Below, one piece after another: positions 48,700 through 58,792 of a stretch of 64,000 bases of DNA (position 1 is its first letter; each line of letters opens with the position of its first letter). This DNA comes from Rahnella aceris (GTDB lineage: Bacteria; Pseudomonadota; Gammaproteobacteria; Enterobacterales; Enterobacteriaceae): assembly GCF_011684115.1 (NCBI RefSeq), contig NZ_JAADJV010000001.1, positions 2,046,001 to 2,110,000 of the forward strand. The letters are read 5' to 3'. The notes below the pieces were generated by a model, which saw nothing but the letters and a program-made list of their open reading frames with translations, did no database searches and was not told the DNA's origin. The position numbers were made by a program, and so were the translations under genes.

Positions 48700-51600
48700 A
48701 TGTCTCAAGATTATCGTTATTCGTTGCCTGAACGCCCGGGCGACAACCGCCTGTTAGGCCAGCTTACAGGCTCCGCCTGCGCGCTGGAATGCGCCCAAAT
48801 CAGTGAACGCCATACAGGCCCGATCCTGCTGATTGCGCCTGATATGCAAAATGCCCTGCGCCTGCGCGATGAAATTCAACAGTTTACTGACAACAAAGTC
48901 CTGAGTATTGCGGACTGGGAAACGCTACCTTACGACAGTTTTTCTCCACATCAGGAAATTATTTCTTCACGCCTTTCCAGTTTGTATCAGCTTCCTACTA
49001 TGGAACGCGGCATCATTATTCTGCCGGTGAATACACTGATGCAACGCGTCTGCCCGCACGAATTCCTGCACGGTCACGCGCTGGTGATGAAGAAAGGTCA
49101 GCAGCTTTCGCGCGATAAATTGCGTGCACAGCTGGAACAGGCCGGTTATCGCAGCGTAGATCAGGTGATGGAGCACGGCGAGTTTGCCACCCGTGGCGCT
49201 CTGCTGGATTTGTATCCGATGGGCAGCGAAGAACCTTATCGCATTGATTTCTTTGATGATGAAATCGACAGCCTGCGCATTTTCGATGTGGATACCCAGC
49301 GCACGCTGAGTGAAGTGGAACATATCAATCTGCTACCCGCGCACGAATTTCCAACCGATAAAAATGCCATTGAACTGTTCCGCAGCCAATGGCGCGAGAA
49401 GTTCGAAGTACGTCGCGATGCCGAACACGTTTATCAGCAGGTCAGTAAAGGGACCTTCCCCGCCGGTATCGAATACTGGCAGCCGTTGTTTTTCAGTCAG
49501 CCGCTGACCACGCTGTTCAGCTATCTGCCGGAAAACACGCTGGTGCTGAATACCGGCGATCTCGAAGCCGCCGCTGAGCGCTTCTGGCAGGACGCCTGCC
49601 AGCGTTACGAAAGCCGCCGGGTCGATCCGATGCGTCCGCTGCTCGAGCCGGAAAATCTCTGGCTGCGTGTGGAGTCGCTGTTTACCGAGCTGAAAGCCTG
49701 GCCACGTGTTCAGCTGCGTACTGATTCGCTGCCGAAGAAAGCCGCCAATACCAATCTGAGTTACGAAAAGCTGCCAGATTTATCCGTTCAGCCGCAGAAT
49801 AAAGCGCCGATGGATAACCTGCGTCGCTTTAATGAATCCTTTGCCGGCAGCCTGGTATTCTCTGTAGAAAGTGAAGGCCGCCGCGAAACGCTTCAGGATT
49901 TGCTGGCACGCATCAAGCTGATGCCGACGCTTATCACCCGGATTGAAGAAGCCGATATCGCCGGTCGTTACATCATGATCGGCGCGTGCGAACGTGGTTT
50001 TCTGGATGCGGATAAACAGCTGGCGCTGATTTGTGAAAGCGATCTGCTTGGTGAACGCGTGGCGCGTCGCCGTCAGGACAGCCGACGGTCGATCAACACC
50101 GATACACTGATCCGTAATCTCGCCGAACTGCGTCCCGGCCAGCCGGTAGTGCATGTCGAACACGGTGTGGGCCGTTATCTCGGGCTGACAACGCTTGAAA
50201 CCGGCGGCATCACTGCCGAATACCTGATACTGACCTACGCCGGTGAAGACAAACTGTATGTGCCGGTATCATCGCTGCATCTCATCAGCCGCTATGCCGG
50301 TGGCGCGGATGAGAGCGCGCCGCTGCATAAACTCGGCGGTGAAGCCTGGTCAAAAGCGCGGCAGAAAGCGGCCGAGAAAGTGCGCGATGTCGCTGCGGAA
50401 CTGCTGGATATCTACGCCCAGCGCGAAGCCAAAAGTGGTTTCGCGTTTAAGCACGACAAAGCACAGTATCAGCTGTTCTGTCAGGCTTTCCCGTTTGAAA
50501 CCACGCCGGATCAGGCACAGGCCATTAACGCGGTACTGACTGACATGACCCAACCGCTGGCGATGGACCGGCTGGTATGTGGCGACGTCGGTTTTGGTAA
50601 AACCGAAGTGGCGATGCGCGCAGCCTTCCTCGCCGTTTCCAACAATAAGCAGGTGGCCGTTCTGGTACCGACCACCCTGCTGGCACAACAGCACTTCGAT
50701 AACTTCCGCGACCGCTTCGCCAGCTGGCCAGTGCGCATCGAAATGATGTCGCGTTTCCGCAGCGCCAAAGAACAAAACGTCGTGCTGGAAGATGCGGTTG
50801 AAGGCAAAGTCGATATTATTATCGGCACACACAAACTGCTGCAAACCGATCTACGCTGGAAAGATCTGGGACTGCTGATTGTCGATGAAGAGCACCGTTT
50901 CGGCGTACGTCATAAAGAGCGCATCAAGGCGATGCGTGCAGACGTAGATATTCTTACCCTGACCGCAACGCCTATCCCGCGTACGCTGAACATGGCCATG
51001 AGCGGCATGCGCGACCTGTCGATTATTGCCACACCGCCTGCACGTCGTATGGCGGTGAAAACCTTTGTGCGCGAGTACGACAGTCTGGTCGTGCGTGAGG
51101 CAATCCTGCGTGAAATTCTGCGCGGCGGGCAGGTTTATTATCTCTACAACGATGTCGAGAATATCGAGAAAGCCTCGCAGCGGCTGGCCGAACTCGTGCC
51201 GGAAGCGCGCATTGCCATCGGCCACGGTCAGATGCGTGAACGCGACCTCGAGCGTGTGATGAATGATTTCCATCACCAGCGTTTCAACGTGCTGGTGTGT
51301 ACCACCATTATCGAAACCGGTATCGATATCCCGACGGCGAACACAATCATTATTGAGCGCGCCGACCACTTTGGTCTGGCGCAGTTGCATCAGTTGCGTG
51401 GCCGCGTAGGGCGGTCACACCATCAGGCCTATGCGTATCTGCTGACGCCGCCACCGAAAGCCATGTCGGCCGATGCACATAAACGTCTGGAGGCCATTGC
51501 CTCGCTGGAAGACCTGGGTGCCGGTTTTGCGCTGGCGACGCACGACCTTGAAATCCGCGGTGCTGGCGAACTGCTCGGCGAAGGCCAGAGCGGCCAGATG

Positions 51601-52143
51601 ACCAGTATCGGTTTCTCGCTGTATATGGAGTTGCTGGAAAACGCCGTCGAAGCGTTGAAAGAAGGCCGCGAGCCATCGCTGGAGGATTTAACCACCAGCC
51701 AGACCGAAGTTGAAATGCGCATGCCTGCGCTGCTGCCGGAGGATTTCATTCCTGATGTGAATACGCGCCTGTCGTTGTATAAACGTATCGCCAGTGCGAA
51801 AACCGAAGGCGAACTGGATGAACTCCGCGTTGAGCTGATCGACCGTTTTGGCACACTGCCGGACGGTGCGCGCAATCTGTTGCTGATTGCCGTGCTGCGC
51901 CTGAAAGCCAAAGAACTCGGCATCCGGCGTATTGAAGGCAACGAGCGCGGCGGATTCATTGAGTTTGGCGATAAGAACCGTGTGGATCCGGGCTTCCTGA
52001 TTGGTCTGTTACAGAAACAACCCCAGGTTTACCGGCTGGACGGCCCGACAAAACTGAAGTTTGTGTTAGATCTGACTGATCGCCCGAAACGCCTGAAGTT
52101 TGTCGGTGACATGCTGAATGAGTTTACTGAGCATCTGATCTGA
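48700..52143 (+). CDS. mfd: Transcription-repair coupling factor Mfd
   Basis: An 1147-residue DNA translocase that removes stalled RNA polymerase and recruits UvrA. In order: UvrB-homology module (NALRLRDEI, PYDSFSPHQEIISSRL), RNA-polymerase-interaction domain (~HVEHGVGRYLGL), helicase motifs with Walker A GDVGFGKTEVAMRAA, DEEH (LLIVDEEHRFGV), TATPIPRTL, RGRVGRSHHQAYAYLL, and the C-terminal TRCF domain. I take the ATG at 48700 (MSQDYRYSLP), similar to E. coli; a TTG 42 nt earlier is possible. Length fits (1148 in E. coli). Confidence 0.96.
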   Translation: MSQDYRYSLPERPGDNRLLGQLTGSACALECAQISERHTGPILLIAPDMQNALRLRDEIQQFTDNKVLSIADWETLPYDSFSPHQEIISSRLSSLYQLPTMERGIIILPVNTLMQRVCPHEFLHGHALVMKKGQQLSRDKLRAQLEQAGYRSVDQVMEHGEFATRGALLDLYPMGSEEPYRIDFFDDEIDSLRIFDVDTQRTLSEVEHINLLPAHEFPTDKNAIELFRSQWREKFEVRRDAEHVYQQVSKGTFPAGIEYWQPLFFSQPLTTLFSYLPENTLVLNTGDLEAAAERFWQDACQRYESRRVDPMRPLLEPENLWLRVESLFTELKAWPRVQLRTDSLPKKAANTNLSYEKLPDLSVQPQNKAPMDNLRRFNESFAGSLVFSVESEGRRETLQDLLARIKLMPTLITRIEEADIAGRYIMIGACERGFLDADKQLALICESDLLGERVARRRQDSRRSINTDTLIRNLAELRPGQPVVHVEHGVGRYLGLTTLETGGITAEYLILTYAGEDKLYVPVSSLHLISRYAGGADESAPLHKLGGEAWSKARQKAAEKVRDVAAELLDIYAQREAKSGFAFKHDKAQYQLFCQAFPFETTPDQAQAINAVLTDMTQPLAMDRLVCGDVGFGKTEVAMRAAFLAVSNNKQVAVLVPTTLLAQQHFDNFRDRFASWPVRIEMMSRFRSAKEQNVVLEDAVEGKVDIIIGTHKLLQTDLRWKDLGLLIVDEEHRFGVRHKERIKAMRADVDILTLTATPIPRTLNMAMSGMRDLSIIATPPARRMAVKTFVREYDSLVVREAILREILRGGQVYYLYNDVENIEKASQRLAELVPEARIAIGHGQMRERDLERVMNDFHHQRFNVLVCTTIIETGIDIPTANTIIIERADHFGLAQLHQLRGRVGRSHHQAYAYLLTPPPKAMSADAHKRLEAIASLEDLGAGFALATHDLEIRGAGELLGEGQSGQMTSIGFSLYMELLENAVEALKEGREPSLEDLTTSQTEVEMRMPALLPEDFIPDVNTRLSLYKRIASAKTEGELDELRVELIDRFGTLPDGARNLLLIAVLRLKAKELGIRRIEGNERGGFIEFGDKNRVDPGFLIGLLQKQPQVYRLDGPTKLKFVLDLTDRPKRLKFVGDMLNEFTEHLI

Positions 52144-52162
52144 ATCTGATCTTCATGCGTTA

Positions 52163-52197
52163 AAAAAAGCCTGAGGTTTTCACCTCAGGCTTTTTAT
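52163..52197 (+). terminator. mfd terminator
   Basis: GCCTGAGGT and ACCTCAGGC pair around TTTC, followed by TTTTT; an A-run on the left makes it potentially bidirectional with ycfJ. Confidence 0.92.
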
Positions 52198-52217
52198 TTT
52201 CCACACTTCCCGCTTGA

Positions 52218-52754
52218 TTATGAACGGGTAAGTTGCAACTGACCGCTTTTATCCAGCGGAATTTGTGTGCCCGGATCGTGGTCCATACGAACTTTCCCTT
52301 GCTGATCGCCTATTTTATAGGTCACATCATAACCGAGCGTTTTATCTTCTTTGTCATACACGGTTTTACAGCGCTGCTGTTGCGTGGTGTAGGTGTCGTT
52401 TTCCTGCATGCTGCTCTGCACGCGGTTACCCGCATAGCCACCGCCCAACGCACCCGCTACCGTCGCAACATCACGTCCGCGGCCGCCACCAAACTGGTGC
52501 CCCAGTACGCCACCGGCGACTGCACCGAGCACGGAGCCAGCAATCTGATGTTCATCCTGTACAGGACGTCGGTGAGTGACCGTCACATTACGACATTCCT
52601 GACGCGGGATTTTCGTGGTTTCTTTGATTGGCGTCGCGCTGACAACCTGCGCGTACTCCGGGCCAGATGAAAAAACATTCATGCTTGCAACGCCAGCAAT
52701 GCCCAACGCCGCAGCCACACCGATACCGACCCCAGCTAACATTGACTTGTTCAC
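52218..52754 (-). CDS. ycfJ: YcfJ family glycine-zipper membrane protein
   Basis: A 178-residue protein with an N-terminal hydrophobic segment (MLAGVGIGVAAALGIAGVASMNVF), then EYAQVVSATPIKET, CRNVTVTHRRPVQDEHQIAG, the glycine zipper VLGAVAGGVLGHQFGGGRG (and GALGGGYAGNRVQ), and CKTVYDKEDKTLGYDVTYKIG. Matches E. coli YcfJ. The GTG at 52754 has GGAGGA 7 nt upstream; the open frame extends ten codons. Function is not firmly known; E. coli links it to biofilm. Confidence 0.92.
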   Translation of the reverse strand: MNKSMLAGVGIGVAAALGIAGVASMNVFSSGPEYAQVVSATPIKETTKIPRQECRNVTVTHRRPVQDEHQIAGSVLGAVAGGVLGHQFGGGRGRDVATVAGALGGGYAGNRVQSSMQENDTYTTQQQRCKTVYDKEDKTLGYDVTYKIGDQQGKVRMDHDPGTQIPLDKSGQLQLTRS

Positions 52755-52784
52755 AGGACTTCCTCCGCAAATGTTACCACGCAA

Positions 52785-53110
52785 TGACTCCGTTACCGGA
52801 GTCCCTCAGCGGACAGCTTCACATCTGAGGTTCGGCGTGCGTGAATCGCCGTCTGTGACCATCTGTTCTTGTAAACTTATTGTTAAGTCTGCACACCTAA
52901 ACGTAAGCAAACAATAAGACGAAATCTGTAAGTGAGATAAACAACCGGTGCATCCCCCTGTTTCGGAGAATTCTTAGCAGACAACCTCATCGTGGCGGGA
53001 TCTTATGCTGTTCACAGGGGTATTCATGCAGATAAGAAAAAGCCTGTCAGAAACAGGCTTTAGGCTATGAAACGATTCAGCTGACGTTGAAAAATATCAG
53101 CTGACAGGTA
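52785..53110. other. Intergenic region between ycfJ and ndh
   Basis: No gene seen. It contains the ycfJ promoter and, near its right end, the ndh terminator. Confidence 0.5.
53034..53062 (-). terminator. ndh terminator
   Basis: On the minus strand AAAGCCTG-TTTCTGA-CAGGCTTT is followed by TTCTTATC, about 50 bp after the ndh stop. Confidence 0.75.
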
Positions 53111-54415
53111 TCAGTGCAGTTTAAGACGCGGGCGGATCACCCGGTTAATGCCGCCGACCAGCATCATCAGACCGGTTTTGATGTAACCGTGCAATGCAAT
53201 CTGGTGCATACGGTACAGCGAGATATAAACCAGTCTCGCCAGACGGCCTTCGACCATCATAGAACCGCGCATCAGGTTACCCATCAGGCTGCCGACAGTA
53301 CTGAAGCGTGAAAGGGAAACCAGTGAACCGTGGTCTTTATAGACGTAAGGTTTCAGGCTTTGCCCCTTACGCTGCGCCATGATATTGGCGAAGCAGCGGG
53401 AGGCCATCTGATGCGCTGACTGCGCACGTGGCGGCACAAAGCCACCGGATGGCTGCGGGCAGGAAGCGCAGTCGCCAATCGCATAGATGTTCGGGTCGCG
53501 CGTGGTCTGCAGCGTCGGTTCCACCACAAGCTGATTGATACGGTTGGTTTCCAGACCCGCGATGTCTTTCATGAAATCAGGGGCTTTAATCCCCGCCGCC
53601 CAGACCATCAGATCGGCGTCAATGAATTCGCCGGACCTGGTGTTCAGACCGTTCTTATCCGCGCTGGTCACCATGGTTTGCGTCAGAACGCGTACGCCCA
53701 GTTTAGTCAGCTCGTTGTGCGCCGCAGCAGAAATACGCGGTGGCAGCGCAGGCAGAATACGTTCACCGGCTTCCACCAGCGTGACGTTCAGCGCTTCGCT
53801 GTCCAGCCCTTCGAAACCGTAGCTGTGCAGTTGTTTTACCGCATTATGCAGCTCGGCAGACAGCTCGACACCCGTCGCCCCGCCGCCAACAATCGCAATG
53901 TTCACTTTCTTCTGCTTGTCTGCACTGGCAGAGAATTTGAGGAACAGGTTCAGCATTTCGTTATGGAAACGGTGCGCCTGATGCGGGTTATCCAGGAAGA
54001 TGCAGTGGTCTTTGACGCCCGGTGTACCGAAATCGTTAGACGTGCTGCCCAGCGCCATCACCAGGGTGTCGTACGCAATATCCCGTACCGGCACCAGCAT
54101 TTCGCCGTTCTCGTCACAGATTTCAGCCAGTTTGATGGTCTGATTTTCACGGTCGATATCGGTCAGTGAGCCAATCTGGAAGGTGAAACCGTGGTTGCGG
54201 GCATGAGCCAGATAGCTCAGCGCATCCACGCCGTCATCCAGACTGCCGGTCGCCACTTCGTGCAACAGGGGTTTCCATAAATGGCTGTGGTTACGGTCGA
54301 CCAGAATGATCTCCGCTTTTTTGTTGCGGCCAAGTTTATGGCCCAGGCTGGTCGCCAGTTCCAGACCGCCGGCGCCGCCGCCGATAATCACAATTTTCTT
54401 CATTGGTGATGTCAA
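53111..54415 (-). CDS. ndh: NADH dehydrogenase II
   Basis: A 434-residue, single-subunit, non-proton-pumping NADH:quinone oxidoreductase. Dinucleotide motifs [18 protein letters not shown] (FAD) and [15 protein letters not shown] (NADH), with [11 protein letters not shown] near the C-terminal third. The TTG at 54415 is preferred: GAGGGGG sits 5 nt upstream, while the ATG four codons later (54403) would be too far from it; it also gives the same length as E. coli. An FNR-like site lies upstream. Confidence 0.95.
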   Translation of the reverse strand: MTSPMKKIVIIGGGAGGLELATSLGHKLGRNKKAEIILVDRNHSHLWKPLLHEVATGSLDDGVDALSYLAHARNHGFTFQIGSLTDIDRENQTIKLAEICDENGEMLVPVRDIAYDTLVMALGSTSNDFGTPGVKDHCIFLDNPHQAHRFHNEMLNLFLKFSASADKQKKVNIAIVGGGATGVELSAELHNAVKQLHSYGFEGLDSEALNVTLVEAGERILPALPPRISAAAHNELTKLGVRVLTQTMVTSADKNGLNTRSGEFIDADLMVWAAGIKAPDFMKDIAGLETNRINQLVVEPTLQTTRDPNIYAIGDCASCPQPSGGFVPPRAQSAHQMASRCFANIMAQRKGQSLKPYVYKDHGSLVSLSRFSTVGSLMGNLMRGSMMVEGRLARLVYISLYRMHQIALHGYIKTGLMMLVGGINRVIRPRLKLH

Positions 54416-54548
54416 AATGACCCCCTCAAATGTGAACCAATTGTTATATAAGAGTAAAAATATAATCCTTATATAACATAGGGTTGCTTAAGTTAAATCG
54501 GTATCTGAGACGGAGGATATCACGCGTGGTGATTTGGTCATACCAAAA

Positions 54549-54562
54549 TTGATATAGGTCAA
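54549..54562 (-). promoter_or_regulatory. FNR-like site upstream of ndh
   Basis: TTGAT-ATAG-GTCAA matches the FNR consensus TTGAT-N4-ATCAA except at one position. FNR represses ndh anaerobically in E. coli. It lies 134-147 bp upstream of the ndh start. Confidence 0.6.
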
Positions 54563-54680
54563 TTTAAATTCATTTGGCTAATTTGACTTAGGAAAATGGC
54601 ACGCATTTTGACATCTTTAAATCAGCAAGTTAGACGCGGATCTGCCATGAAAACGAATACTGAAGCGGGAATGACACAAA

Positions 54681-54712
54681 TAAAAAACCACTGCGCAAAG
54701 GCAGTGGTTTTA
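54681..54712 (-). terminator. ycfP terminator
   Basis: On the minus strand AAACCACTGC-CTTTGC-GCAGTGGTTT continues into TTTATTTG, 26 bp after the ycfP stop. Confidence 0.85.
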
Positions 54713-54737
54713 GCGATTTCAGAAACGAAATGTTAAA

Positions 54738-55280
54738 TCAGACGATATTTTTGAACGCTTTAATGCGTTGCAGATGCGTCGAGATATCTTTGAATTTATG
54801 GCTCTGATGCTCGTCCCATTCAACCGGATAATAGTGATGCAATTTCTCAGCGGTTTTGCTGCTGTCGAGCACGCCATCTTCACGGGATAAAATCACCAGA
54901 CAGCGGTCGCGGTTTTTCTCGCGGAAATCGCTGATGCACTTGGTGGCGATATCTTCATACTCTTCCGGGCGGTCGATTTTCCCGGTCATATTATCCTGCG
55001 GTGACAAATTCGGATTGAACATCACCTGGCGGATCCCGCACAGGAAACCGATGCGTTCAGCCCAGAATCCGCCAAGTCCGACGCCGCAAATCAGCGCATT
55101 CTTGTCCGTCGTTTCCTGCAGCACTTTATCCACTTCTTTTAGCAGATGTTGCATGTCATGACGCGGGTGCAGCGTGCTGTAACTGATGAAGCGCACGTCC
55201 GGATCAATGAACTGTAACTGCAACACTTTCTCGTGATTACCGGGACTGGTTGAATCGAAGCCATGCAAATAGATAATCAT
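54738..55280 (-). CDS. ycfP: YcfP family alpha/beta-hydrolase-like protein
   Basis: A 180-residue UPF0227 protein. It starts [19 protein letters not shown] with the oxyanion-type HGF motif, has [21 protein letters not shown] in place of the usual GxSxG serine motif, and a His near SHKF at the C terminus. The nucleophile position reads G-V-G-L-G, as in E. coli YcfP, so catalytic activity is doubtful. The order ndh-ycfP-nagZ is as in E. coli. Confidence 0.92.
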   Translation of the reverse strand: MIIYLHGFDSTSPGNHEKVLQLQFIDPDVRFISYSTLHPRHDMQHLLKEVDKVLQETTDKNALICGVGLGGFWAERIGFLCGIRQVMFNPNLSPQDNMTGKIDRPEEYEDIATKCISDFREKNRDRCLVILSREDGVLDSSKTAEKLHHYYPVEWDEHQSHKFKDISTHLQRIKAFKNIV

Positions 55281-55332
55281 CGTTTACCTCATCCTGAATG
55301 TGCGTTGAACCCTTCACGTGGTCGGAAAAACG

Positions 55333-56376
55333 TTACAGGGCAGCCTGTTTATGTTCCTGCCAGCGGGCGTCGAGTGTGGTCAGATCACGGTTTGCCTCTT
55401 TCCAGCGTCTCGAATTTTGCAGGTCCTGACGGGCCTGTTTTCCACTATACAGTCCGCGATGATACAACTGTGCAACGCGCTCAGCGTTGACCGGAGACAG
55501 GTTATCCAGCACGCTGACAGCGCCCTGCCGGTTATTACAGGCCAGGATCATGTCGCAACCCGCATCCAGAGAGGCCTGCGCGCGTTCGGGATAAGACCCC
55601 ATGATTGCCGCACCTTCCATTGAGATATCATCGGAGAAGATCACGCCGTTGAAATTCAGCTCTTTGCGCAAAATTTCCTGCAACCAGTATGGCGAACCGC
55701 TGGCCGGACGTGGATCGGCCTGAGTATAAATCACGTGCGCCGGCATCACGGCATCCAGTAATTTACGTTCGTTGAGCTGACGGAAGATAGCCATGTCGTG
55801 CTGGCGGATAACTTCCAGCGGGCGATCGTCGTGTGGCGTTTCTTTATGGGAATCCGCGCTGACGGCACCGTGCCCCGGAAAATGCTTACCGGTGGTTTTC
55901 ATGCCAGCGGAATGCATACCGAGAATATACTGCTCAGCCATTTCAAGCGCTTTCCGGGGTTCTGCATGGAACGAACGTTCGCCGATAGCTGCGCTGATAT
56001 GTCCGATATCCAGCACTGGCGCGAAGCTGATGTCGATATCCATCACAATCATTTCCGACGCCATCAGCCAGCCGCTTTCCTGGGCCAGACGCCCCGCTTC
56101 GTGCGGTTCATTGAGCGCCGCAAAAGATTGCGCGGCAGGCAGACGGGTAAAACTTTCGCGGAAGCGCTGTACGCGCCCGCCTTCCTGATCCACGGCCAGC
56201 ACCAGCCTGTCGTGCGACGCGGCGCGGATCTGGCGGATCAGTTCATGTAACTGATCGACATCATGATAATTTCGGGTGAATAAAATCAGCCCGCCCACCA
56301 GCGGGTGCTGCAAAATTTCACGTTCTTCGGCATCCAGCGCGTAGCCAGCGACATCCAGCATTACAGGTCCCAACAA
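55333..56376 (-). CDS. nagZ: Beta-N-acetylhexosaminidase NagZ
   Basis: A 347-residue cytosolic glycoside hydrolase family 3 enzyme that trims N-acetylglucosamine from anhydro-muropeptides in wall recycling; the product influences AmpC induction. Seen: [44 protein letters not shown] (general acid/base His loop), and the nucleophile Asp in [15 protein letters not shown]. The TTG at 56376 has GGAGCG 8 nt upstream; the second TTG is next to it. Heads toward ycfP. Confidence 0.95.
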   Translation of the reverse strand: MLGPVMLDVAGYALDAEEREILQHPLVGGLILFTRNYHDVDQLHELIRQIRAASHDRLVLAVDQEGGRVQRFRESFTRLPAAQSFAALNEPHEAGRLAQESGWLMASEMIVMDIDISFAPVLDIGHISAAIGERSFHAEPRKALEMAEQYILGMHSAGMKTTGKHFPGHGAVSADSHKETPHDDRPLEVIRQHDMAIFRQLNERKLLDAVMPAHVIYTQADPRPASGSPYWLQEILRKELNFNGVIFSDDISMEGAAIMGSYPERAQASLDAGCDMILACNNRQGAVSVLDNLSPVNAERVAQLYHRGLYSGKQARQDLQNSRRWKEANRDLTTLDARWQEHKQAAL

Positions 56377-56409
56377 AATGGACGCTCCTTTTCATTTTTC
56401 AGACAATTA

Positions 56410-57267
56410 TCACGGGTGCAACGGGCGCACCCATTCAAGATATTTACTCTCGCCGGTCTGCTGCCAGCGCACTTCGAACCACATCAGCATCAGGTAATCA
56501 ACCCAGGGGATCCAGCGTTTAACCCGCTGCTGCAAAAGAAATATTTCCTGATAGCCGCCAGCATCAACGTATTCGCCGATGAACGCATTTTGCTGCTGCG
56601 CGTTCCAGTCGTTGCCACGAATAATCGCCGCCAGCTCCAGCGCAATGTCCGCATTCGCCGCATATTCCCAGTCAATCAGCCGCAGCCCGTCTGGCGTACT
56701 AAGCACATTACCGGCGTGAATATCCATATGTACCAGCGCCAGTTTCAGCGGTGACGGCGGATACTGCGACAACATTTTGCGGTGCAAACGCAGCCAGTGC
56801 GGCGTCAGCCTGCGCCGGTCGATATGTTGCCAGTAGCGGGCAAATTGCTGCTGTAAATCCAGCCGGTAGCCTGATAGTGGCAACTGGTGTAACTGCACCA
56901 GACGCTGGCACAAGGCTTTCTGGCCTGAAACGGCGGCGAGTGCCTGATCTTGCAAAGGCGTTCCGTCTATCCAGTCGACTATCAGCCACGGCGGCGAATA
57001 AAGTCTGACACAAGGGCCTAATTTGTGCCGCGCGATATGCCGCAAAATCACAGATTCACGTTGCCGGTCAGCGCCCAAAGCTTGCCGCTGTACAGACTGA
57101 TGTCGTGCCAGAAACTCGCCGGCAGACGAGCTGATTTTCCAGCTTTCGCCGGTCAGCCCGGCAACCGGTAATAAACGAAAACCGGCGGTTTTCACCGCCG
57201 GATAATGTTGCTCAATCAGTTGCCGGAGTTCGTGCTGCAGAAGCTCAGCGTTAATTCTGAACTGCAC
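56410..57267 (-). CDS. thiK: Thiamine kinase
   Basis: A 285-residue aminoglycoside-phosphotransferase-fold kinase for thiamine salvage. The catalytic loop reads LVHMDIHAGNVLSTPDG with the following DWEYAANADIALELAA (Mg Asp). The N-terminal ATP-binding half is more variable, as in the family. I place the start at a GTG at 57267 because MQFRIN aligns with E. coli MPFRSN; a longer frame opens at 57294. It overlaps lpoB by 17 nt. Confidence 0.88.
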   Translation of the reverse strand: MQFRINAELLQHELRQLIEQHYPAVKTAGFRLLPVAGLTGESWKISSSAGEFLARHQSVQRQALGADRQRESVILRHIARHKLGPCVRLYSPPWLIVDWIDGTPLQDQALAAVSGQKALCQRLVQLHQLPLSGYRLDLQQQFARYWQHIDRRRLTPHWLRLHRKMLSQYPPSPLKLALVHMDIHAGNVLSTPDGLRLIDWEYAANADIALELAAIIRGNDWNAQQQNAFIGEYVDAGGYQEIFLLQQRVKRWIPWVDYLMLMWFEVRWQQTGESKYLEWVRPLHP

Positions 57268-57853
57268 CGCGGCCTGACCAGATGATTTCACCACTCGGTG
57301 CGGTAATCAGACGCATCGACATGGTCGGCGCTTTCACATCACCACTCACGGTACTGTAAAGCACGTACTGCGCTTTTACGATGTTTGCCAGGCCGATGGC
57401 TTTACTGACCGAAGCCAGACTGTCATCCGGCGATAATCCCAGAGACTGTTTGGCCGAAGCCAGTTGCTCGGCGGGTACCACCTGGAAGGTCGTGTTGTTG
57501 GCCAGTGCATTGCGCAATGCATCGGTGGCTTTTGCCATTTGCAGGGAACCGTTGGTGCTGTTTTTCACGCCATCCACCAGCAGAACGCTGCCCGGCTGCA
57601 CACCACCGGATTTCAGCATTTTCGCAAGCATTGGCTCAACAGTTGCGGTCCAGTCGATATTGGCAAATTTAGGCGGCTGCGGAACTGGCTGGACCTGCGG
57701 TTGCTCCGGAACCGGCGGGTTAACCGGTGGCAACGGTTGCTGTGGCTGCTGCGGTTGCTCAGGCTGCTGTGGCTGGTTTTGCTGCTGGTTTGGCAACGTA
57801 CAACCGCCAAGGATCAATGCGGCAATTGCCACAATGAGGAAATACTTTTTCAT
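57251..57853 (-). CDS. lpoB: Penicillin-binding protein activator LpoB
   Basis: A 200-residue outer-membrane lipoprotein that activates PBP1B. The signal peptide ends in the lipobox ILGGC (Cys about residue 18). A long Pro/Gln linker (NQPQQPEQPQQP and similar, residues ~24-62) spans the periplasm, followed by the globular domain with IDWTATVEPMLAKMLKSGG, QVVPAEQLASAKQSLGL and SMRLITAPSGEIIWSG. The ATG at 57853 has GGAGAAGG upstream. The Pro/Gln repeat is long and repetitive, typical of the family. Confidence 0.94.
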   Translation of the reverse strand: MKKYFLIVAIAALILGGCTLPNQQQNQPQQPEQPQQPQQPLPPVNPPVPEQPQVQPVPQPPKFANIDWTATVEPMLAKMLKSGGVQPGSVLLVDGVKNSTNGSLQMAKATDALRNALANNTTFQVVPAEQLASAKQSLGLSPDDSLASVSKAIGLANIVKAQYVLYSTVSGDVKAPTMSMRLITAPSGEIIWSGRGAVQN

Positions 57854-57874
57854 CAACCTTCTCCGTGCAAAAAA

Positions 57875-58243
57875 TTAGAGATAAAGGTAAATACGCACAC
57901 TGTACGCATCAAGATTGCCGTTCAGGGAACTGACGTCCACGCTGCTGTTCGCCGGAACAGTAATGGTCCTGGCCTCGGCGACCGGGAATAAATCCAGCCC
58001 CTGTTTATCATACCAATAGTAACGATAATGCAGGGTGACTGAGTGTGGCTGGTTGTTATCCAACCTGGTTGTGGCTTTTTTCTGCCCGCCGGAATCAGAT
58101 ACGGATGGCGAACCTGGGATTATGCCTGCCGTCAGAACGGGGGATTCCATTACCACTCTTTGTTGATTATTCAGCGCAATAGTGGGCTTGCTGCTACAAC
58201 CTATCAACAAAATCACTGGCAATAACGCCATCAAAAAACGCAT
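57875..58243 (-). CDS. ycfL: YcfL family lipoprotein
   Basis: A 122-residue DUF1425 protein. Signal peptide MRFLMALLPVILLIGC with lipobox LIGC, then a beta-rich domain with QQRVVMESPVLTAGI and LHYRYYWYDKQGLDLFP. E. coli YcfL is the same family, and neighbours hinT and lpoB are the same. No function is established, but the lpoB link suggests the envelope. Confidence 0.92.
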   Translation of the reverse strand: MRFLMALLPVILLIGCSSKPTIALNNQQRVVMESPVLTAGIIPGSPSVSDSGGQKKATTRLDNNQPHSVTLHYRYYWYDKQGLDLFPVAEARTITVPANSSVDVSSLNGNLDAYSVRIYLYL

Positions 58244-58251
58244 GTTTACCC

Positions 58252-58605
58252 TTACTGACGTGACAGCAATGGACCCAGTGCACGGCCACCGACCAGATGC
58301 ATATGGATGTGATAAACCTCCTGACCAGCATCACGGTTGCAGTTGACGATCAGGCGGTAACCGCTTTCGGCGATGCCTTCCTGTTCGGCAATTTTCGCGG
58401 CCACCGTCATCATTCTGCCCAGCGCTGCTTCATGCGTCGCATCGACGTCATTCATTGTCGGGATCAGAACATTCGGGATAATCAAAATATGGCTGGGTGC
58501 CTGAGGAGAAATGTCGCGAAACGCAGTGACAAGTTCGTCCTGATAAACCACGTCGGCAGGGATTTCACGGCGAATGATTTTGCTGAAAATTGTCTCTTCG
58601 GCCAT
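58252..58605 (-). CDS. hinT: Purine nucleoside phosphoramidase HinT
   Basis: A 117-residue HIT protein hydrolysing adenosine 5'-phosphoramidates. The histidine triad is complete in [14 protein letters not shown]. The start [22 protein letters not shown] is the family N terminus; a start six codons upstream is less likely. It is 8 bp upstream of ycfL, and the run hinT-ycfL-lpoB-thiK-nagZ reads as one operon. fhuE, which lies between ptsG and hinT in E. coli, is missing here. Confidence 0.96.
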   Translation of the reverse strand: MAEETIFSKIIRREIPADVVYQDELVTAFRDISPQAPSHILIIPNVLIPTMNDVDATHEAALGRMMTVAAKIAEQEGIAESGYRLIVNCNRDAGQEVYHIHMHLVGGRALGPLLSRQ

Positions 58606-58742
58606 CTTAACTGTCCTTAACAAAGTAAAAAGCGTTGTACGCAGTATGGGTTAGAATTTCCATTCCTTTCAACCTGATTACGCTTTTTGATGCTTAATTG
58701 ACGCAGAAAGCGTCAGCCAGCGCTCCGCTGAATCGCAGACAT

Positions 58743-58769
58743 AAAAAAAGGAGGCCGAAGCCTCCTTTC
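58743..58769 (-). terminator. ptsG terminator
   Basis: On the minus strand AAAGGAGGC-TTCG-GCCTCCTTT is followed by TTTTAT, 24 bp after the ptsG stop. Confidence 0.92.
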
Positions 58770-58792
58770 TCAGAACCAGACATTGCTCACCA